64,000 nt of DNA from Flavobacteriaceae bacterium UBA6268. GTDB lineage: Bacteria; Bacteroidota; Bacteroidia; Flavobacteriales; Flavobacteriaceae. Made by a program: the position numbers and the translations under genes. The notes under the pieces were generated by a model. The model was not told the DNA's origin and searched no databases. It was given only the letters and a program-made list of their open reading frames with translations. Below, in pieces: positions 60,596-64,000 of this stretch (position 1 is the first letter of the stretch; every line of letters starts with the position of its first letter). The DNA lies in contig DJVA01000075.1 of the NCBI GenBank assembly GCA_002440705.1, positions 1-64,000 on the forward strand, written 5' to 3'.

Positions 60596-61039
60596 ATGGA
60601 AATAACCGTTAAATCCTTTGAGGAACTCTCCATCAATGAGCTTCACGACCTGTTAAAGCTTCGTTCCGAAATCTTCGTTGTCGAGCAAAATTGTGTTTAT
60701 TTGGATATTGACGGAAAGGACCAAAAGGCGCTTCATGTTATGGGTACCATTGGCAATGCTCTTGTGGCCTACACGCGTTGCTTTCCTCCTGGGGAGTATT
60801 TTGAGGAAGCTGCCATTGGTCGTGTATCGGTAAATCAAGCTCACAGAAGTGGAGGATATGGGCACCAAATTATGAAAGCTTCCATGCAGGCCATTGATAA
60901 AAAATTCAAGACTAAAACCATTAAACTTTCTGCACAAACTTATTTGATTCCTTTTTATGAATCACACGGATTTGAATCCATGGGGGAAGAATATCTTGAG
61001 GATGGAATTCCTCATATCGAAATGGTAAAAAGAGCTTGA
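60596..61039 (+). CDS. GNAT family acetyltransferase (ElaA-like)
   Basis: A 147-residue GNAT protein. The acetyl-CoA loop is in VNQAHRSGGYGHQIM (R-x-x-G-x-G). The opening EITVKSFEELSINELHDLLKLRSEIFVVEQNC is typical of ElaA-like proteins, and IPFYESHGFESMGEEYLEDGIPHIEM is the C-terminal end. ATG 60596 lies two bases past the exporter's stop codon; a TTG two codons earlier would overlap it. Substrate unknown. Confidence 0.88.
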   Translation: MEITVKSFEELSINELHDLLKLRSEIFVVEQNCVYLDIDGKDQKALHVMGTIGNALVAYTRCFPPGEYFEEAAIGRVSVNQAHRSGGYGHQIMKASMQAIDKKFKTKTIKLSAQTYLIPFYESHGFESMGEEYLEDGIPHIEMVKRA

Positions 61040-61104
61040 TTTTTTTATTGATTTATCAATTTTAGGGGAAACTTATTTTTATATTTATAATTATTGATAC
61101 TTAA

Positions 61105-61121
61105 CCCCTATTTTTTAGGGG
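61105..61121 (+). promoter_or_regulatory. Palindrome CCCCTA-N5-TAGGGG upstream of amt
   Basis: A perfect 6-base inverted repeat, CCCCTA and TAGGGG around five T bases, lies 53 bases before the amt start in AT-rich surroundings. Its GC-rich arms stand out. It could be an operator for a nitrogen regulator or the base of a small hairpin. There is no long T tract after it, so a terminator is less likely. Function is inferred from position only. Confidence 0.42.
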
Positions 61122-61174
61122 GTATGAATTAACTTTTTTAAATTTAGCCGTTATTAACCTTTAAATTTAAGGGC

Positions 61175-62461
61175 ATGGGAAGAAGGCTAAATTTTATTTT
61201 CCTTTCGGTTTTAGTATTGGTGTGTTTGGTTTTTGGAACCGAATATCAGTTTATAGATCAAGCGGGAAGTATTGACAAAGGCGATACTGCCTGGATGATT
61301 GTGGCAAGTGCCTTCGTACTTTTAATGACTCCTGGATTGGCCTTTTTTTATGGTGGAATGGTGAGTAAAAAAAGCATCATTTCCACAATGTTGCAAAGTT
61401 TTGTGGCGCTGGGCGTAATTAGCATCTTGTGGGTGGTTGTTGGATTTAGCTTGGCTTTTGGTGATAGTGTTTATGGCCTTTTTGGAAACCCGGCAACGTA
61501 TTTTAGTTTTAGGGATGTAACGGTCTCGCCCAATCCCGAGTTTTCCTCAACCATTCCCTTTCTTCTCTTTGCGCTTTTTCAGCTAAAATTCGCCATCATT
61601 ACCCCTGCATTAATTACGGGTAGCTTTGCGGAACGCATTCGGTTTAGAAGCTATATTCTCTTTATGGTGCTTTTTTCATTGTTTATTTATGCACCACTTG
61701 CGCACATGACTTGGCATCCAGAGGGCTTATTGCGAAAGTGGGGGGTCTTGGATTTTGCGGGTGGAACCGTAGTACACATGTCGGCAGGAATTGCTGCCTT
61801 GGCAGGTGCCATCTATTTGGGAAAGCGAAAAGAAAAAATAGAACGCCCCGCAAACATCCCCTTTGTAATTTTGGGAACAGGGTTGTTGTGGTTTGGATGG
61901 TTTGGATTTAATGCAGGCTCTGCTTTGGGTGCAAATGGCGATGCGGTTATTGCCTTTGCGAATACCAACCTTGCATCTGCTGCCAGTATGATGACTTGGA
62001 TTTTCCTGGATCGCTTCCAGAATAGGAAAATGTCCTCGTTGGGCGCATGTATTGGGGCGATTGTTGGTTTGGTAGCCATCACACCAGCGGCTGGGTTTGT
62101 GACAATTGGCCAAAGCATCTTCATAGGATTTATTGCTGCGATTGTAAGTAATTTTGCAATTCGTTTGAACAAAAGGACAGAAATCGATGACACCTTAGAT
62201 GTGTTTCCAAGCCATGGGGTTGGAGGAATCGTTGGAATGATTCTTACTGGGGTTTTGGCAAAAGATGTAGGATTGATCTATGGAGAAACCAAAACCTTTT
62301 TCTACCACCTATTGGCATTGATTATTGTGGCAGTTTTCACCTTTATTGGGAGTTACATTCTTTACAAAATCACTGACATGCTGCTGTCAATGCGCGTAAG
62401 GGAAGACCAAGAATATCGTGGATTGGACCTTTCTCAGCACGGCGAAAATGTGGGAGATTAG
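61175..62461 (+). CDS. amt: Ammonium transporter
   Basis: A 428-residue Amt/MEP/Rh channel with an N-terminal signal-like helix and about eleven membrane helices. The twin-histidine pore is visible as GTVVHMSAG and PSHGVGGIVG, and the NH4+ recruitment region is in MVSKKSIISTMLQSF. TPGLAFFYGGMVSKKS is the family's opening mark. No glnB/glnK regulator gene is adjacent, although it is common beside amt elsewhere. Its stop overlaps the next, convergent gene by four bases. Confidence 0.95.
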   Translation: MGRRLNFIFLSVLVLVCLVFGTEYQFIDQAGSIDKGDTAWMIVASAFVLLMTPGLAFFYGGMVSKKSIISTMLQSFVALGVISILWVVVGFSLAFGDSVYGLFGNPATYFSFRDVTVSPNPEFSSTIPFLLFALFQLKFAIITPALITGSFAERIRFRSYILFMVLFSLFIYAPLAHMTWHPEGLLRKWGVLDFAGGTVVHMSAGIAALAGAIYLGKRKEKIERPANIPFVILGTGLLWFGWFGFNAGSALGANGDAVIAFANTNLASAASMMTWIFLDRFQNRKMSSLGACIGAIVGLVAITPAAGFVTIGQSIFIGFIAAIVSNFAIRLNKRTEIDDTLDVFPSHGVGGIVGMILTGVLAKDVGLIYGETKTFFYHLLALIIVAVFTFIGSYILYKITDMLLSMRVREDQEYRGLDLSQHGENVGD

Positions 62462-62838
62462 AGCTTTATAGGTTTTTTTTCCAAATTTAAATCCCTTAAC
62501 ATATCGTGCGTAAATTTATAATGTCCTCTGCGGGTCACAATTTTGAAGCGATGATTTTTCATGCGGGTTAAAACATCCAAAAACCGCCATTTTGATTTAA
62601 GCAAGTGAGGGGCTTCACTTTTCAGGCTCACTTCAAAATAGTGCTTAATTCCAGCCCTTTCTGCCACAATATCTGGGGTGATGGAAATATCGGACCCTTT
62701 TTTGTTGTAGGATTTAGGAGTTTCATAGCCCTCCAAGTCAGCCTTAATGTTCTCAAACCCTTTTTTTTCCAGATACGCCACAGTATCCTTCAAAATAGCT
62801 TCGTTTTCTATTTTATCTACTTGTACCATAATTGTCAT
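62458..62838 (-). CDS. Uncharacterised protein with PD...EVSLK pattern (possible PD-(D/E)XK fold)
   Basis: A 126-residue soluble protein that I do not recognise. It alternates alpha helices and beta strands. Pro55-Asp56 (ITPDIVA) followed by HYFEVSLKSE (Glu69, Lys73) resembles the PD-(D/E)XK nuclease core, though the usual E-x-K spacing is changed. Many basic residues follow (RFKIVTRRGHYKF). It could be a nuclease-fold DNA or RNA protein or a non-catalytic relative. The start is chosen at ATG 62838; earlier codons lie past likely signals. It converges on amt. Confidence 0.62.
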   Translation of the reverse strand: MTIMVQVDKIENEAILKDTVAYLEKKGFENIKADLEGYETPKSYNKKGSDISITPDIVAERAGIKHYFEVSLKSEAPHLLKSKWRFLDVLTRMKNHRFKIVTRRGHYKFTHDMLRDLNLEKKPIKL

Positions 62839-62895
62839 GATACTAAAAAATCCTGTAAAAAGCAATTAATTTTCTGTTAATAATTGATAATGAAT

Positions 62896-63717
62896 CTATT
62901 GCCTTTTGCTCTTTACTGTTTTATTGAAAGGAATCCCAAGTTGAGTGGCAATGTTTGAATCATCTGTATGATCGGAAATATCCAAACCATATACAATTTT
63001 TTCAGGATTGTCATAGACAAAGGTTCCAAAAAGGCGATCCCAAATAGATAATATGTTTCCGTAATTGGTATCGGTCCAGGGAAGCTGGTAATGGTGGTGA
63101 AATTTATGCAGGTTAGGGGTTACAATAATGTAGCTAAGCGATTTATCCAACCACAAGGGGAATTTAATATTGGCATGGGTCCAATAGGTAAACAATACGC
63201 TCAACATTCGGTAGAAAAAATAGAAAGAGACCGGCATACCCATGATGATAACGGTAATAAGCGCAAAAATTTCACGCAACACAAAATCAAAAGGGTGGTG
63301 TCTTGTTCCCGTTGTAACATCCACATATTTGTCGCTGTGGTGCACAATATGAAGCCTCCACATCCAACGTACCTTGTGAAGCAAAAAATGGACCCCGTAT
63401 TGTGCTATTAGGTCCAATGCCAACAGCGATACAATGAGTTTAATCCAAATAGGGGACTCAAAAAGGTGCAGTAGGCCAAAGCCAGATTTTTCGAGCCAAA
63501 CAAATACTGCGGCTGTTGCCAATCCAAACACCACGTTGATAATAATCACAAAAGACAACAAAACAAAATTTACCTTTGCATGCCTCATTTTTTTATAGGG
63601 CAAGGAATAGAAGCGATAGTATCCTTCCAGAACCCAAAAAAACGCGATGCAAAAAACAATCCAGCCCAATTTTTGCCAAACGGGCATGAACTCAAAAAAA
63701 TTCAAAAACGATTCCAT
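62896..63717 (-). CDS. Sterol desaturase / fatty-acid hydroxylase family protein
   Basis: A 273-residue integral membrane di-iron enzyme with about four to five helices. Histidine boxes: HFLLHKVRWMWRLHIVHHSD, HH in TRHHPFDF, and NLHKFHHHYQL, the three-part H-x3-4-H / H-x2-3-HH pattern of fatty-acid hydroxylases and sterol desaturases. It may hydroxylate fatty-acid or carotenoid-like substrates; the exact substrate is unclear. Its ATG shares one base with the stop of the preceding S41-type gene (TGATG), so the two are co-transcribed. Confidence 0.88.
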   Translation of the reverse strand: MESFLNFFEFMPVWQKLGWIVFCIAFFWVLEGYYRFYSLPYKKMRHAKVNFVLLSFVIIINVVFGLATAAVFVWLEKSGFGLLHLFESPIWIKLIVSLLALDLIAQYGVHFLLHKVRWMWRLHIVHHSDKYVDVTTGTRHHPFDFVLREIFALITVIIMGMPVSFYFFYRMLSVLFTYWTHANIKFPLWLDKSLSYIIVTPNLHKFHHHYQLPWTDTNYGNILSIWDRLFGTFVYDNPEKIVYGLDISDHTDDSNIATQLGIPFNKTVKSKRQ

Positions 63718-64000
63718 CAGTTTAGAATGCGTTTGTATTTATTCGAATCGTTAAGTACAGATACGGCCTCCAGTATTTCGGGATTGTGCAAAACTTGGTA
63801 CTCGTAAAGCCCTTCAGCGTAAAAATAGCGTTTTAAAATTTCATCAGAGAGAAGGGATTCAATTTCTACTTTTTTATCCAATAAGTCCTTTTGCTTCGCT
63901 TGATTGATGGCGGCAATCAGTTGATTGTAGGCAGGCTCTATACCCTTTTTTAAATGATCGTCCTCCGCACGACGCATCACTTCGGCAAGTTCTTTCTCGG
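63717..64000 (-). CDS. S41-type peptidase C-terminus (partial)
   Basis: The last 94 codons of a gene running in from the right edge; the frame is open up to the end of the window, so an internal start is unlikely. The tail is charged and helical (IESLLSDEILKRYFYAEGLYEYQVLHNPEILEAV... YKRILN), a pattern I know from the C-termini of Bacteroidetes carboxy-terminal-processing (S41) peptidases. The catalytic part is outside the window, so the call is tentative. It overlaps the desaturase start at TGATG. Confidence 0.6.
   Translation of the reverse strand, partial: EKELAEVMRRAEDDHLKKGIEPAYNQLIAAINQAKQKDLLDKKVEIESLLSDEILKRYFYAEGLYEYQVLHNPEILEAVSVLNDSNKYKRILN

Noticed and set aside
61047..61063. A short ATTGAT-TT-ATCAAT hairpin after the acetyltransferase gene
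   Set aside because: Very AT-rich with a two-base loop; too weak to call a terminator.
1..64000. Mobile elements, CRISPR arrays, prophage or toxin-antitoxin genes
   Set aside because: I looked for transposases, integrases, regular repeats and paired small genes on both strands and saw none.

Overview
The window reads as chromosomal DNA of a Bacteroidota, most likely a marine or soil Flavobacteriaceae. Supporting this are a type IX secretion lipoprotein (PorW/SprE), several small families I know mainly from flavobacteria (DUF6168-, DUF6427-, DUF6341-, DUF4837- and DUF4254-like), an F-type ATP synthase operon whose a subunit carries the long N-terminal extension typical of the phylum, and promoters of the Bacteroidetes type (TTG or TTTG, 18-20 bases, TAnnTTTG). 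About ten genes appear to start with TTG. There is one tRNA (Cys), and I see no insertion sequence, prophage or CRISPR array.

Layout. 1-8.0 kb (minus strand): a T9SS lipoprotein, a bactofilin, AtpZ, a small membrane protein and the ATP synthase genes atpB-E-F-H-A-G. 8.1-14.8 kb: a PaaE-like iron-sulfur reductase, a GT9 glycosyltransferase with a DUF4254 partner, two small membrane proteins, purD and a CapK/PaaK-like adenylating enzyme. 14.8-32.6 kb (minus strand, nearly gapless): a Wzx/Wzy-type polysaccharide cluster with dTDP-rhamnose synthesis (rfbBACD), Wzz-like protein, flippase, two different sulfotransferases, three O-antigen polymerase/ligase-like membrane proteins, three glycosyltransferases, UDP-glucose dehydrogenase, a UDP-xylose synthase-like enzyme and a WcaJ-type initiating transferase. 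Together they predict a sulfated heteropolysaccharide containing rhamnose and probably glucuronate/xylose. 32.6-42 kb: a two-part protein with a nucleoside-phosphorylase-like C-terminus (DUF6909-like), a GH3-family adenylating enzyme, an M23 peptidase, tatA, a DUF4837 lipoprotein, a LysM transglycosylase, pgk and holB.

42-58.4 kb: a methyltransferase, mnmG, ybeY, a 1128-residue DUF4175 protein, gltX, an outer-membrane barrel protein, an SPFH protein, glnS, folB, tRNA-Cys, a LysE-family exporter, a DUF2807 protein and rnr. mnmG is bracketed by two parS-like ParB sites (one a perfect match to the consensus), which suggests an origin-proximal position. 58.4-64 kb: a small DUF2007 protein, a 600-base AT-rich gap, rpiB, a zinc-type cation diffusion exporter, an acetyltransferase, an ammonium transporter preceded by a palindrome, a possible PD-(D/E)XK-fold protein, a fatty-acid hydroxylase/sterol desaturase-family protein and the C-terminus of an S41 peptidase.

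The points most worth a second look are the parS pair around mnmG, the sulfated-glycan cluster with three Wzy/WaaL-like proteins, the phosphorylase-like DUF6909 protein, the atpE-atpF hairpin, the palindrome before amt, and the tiny reading frame abutting rpiB.
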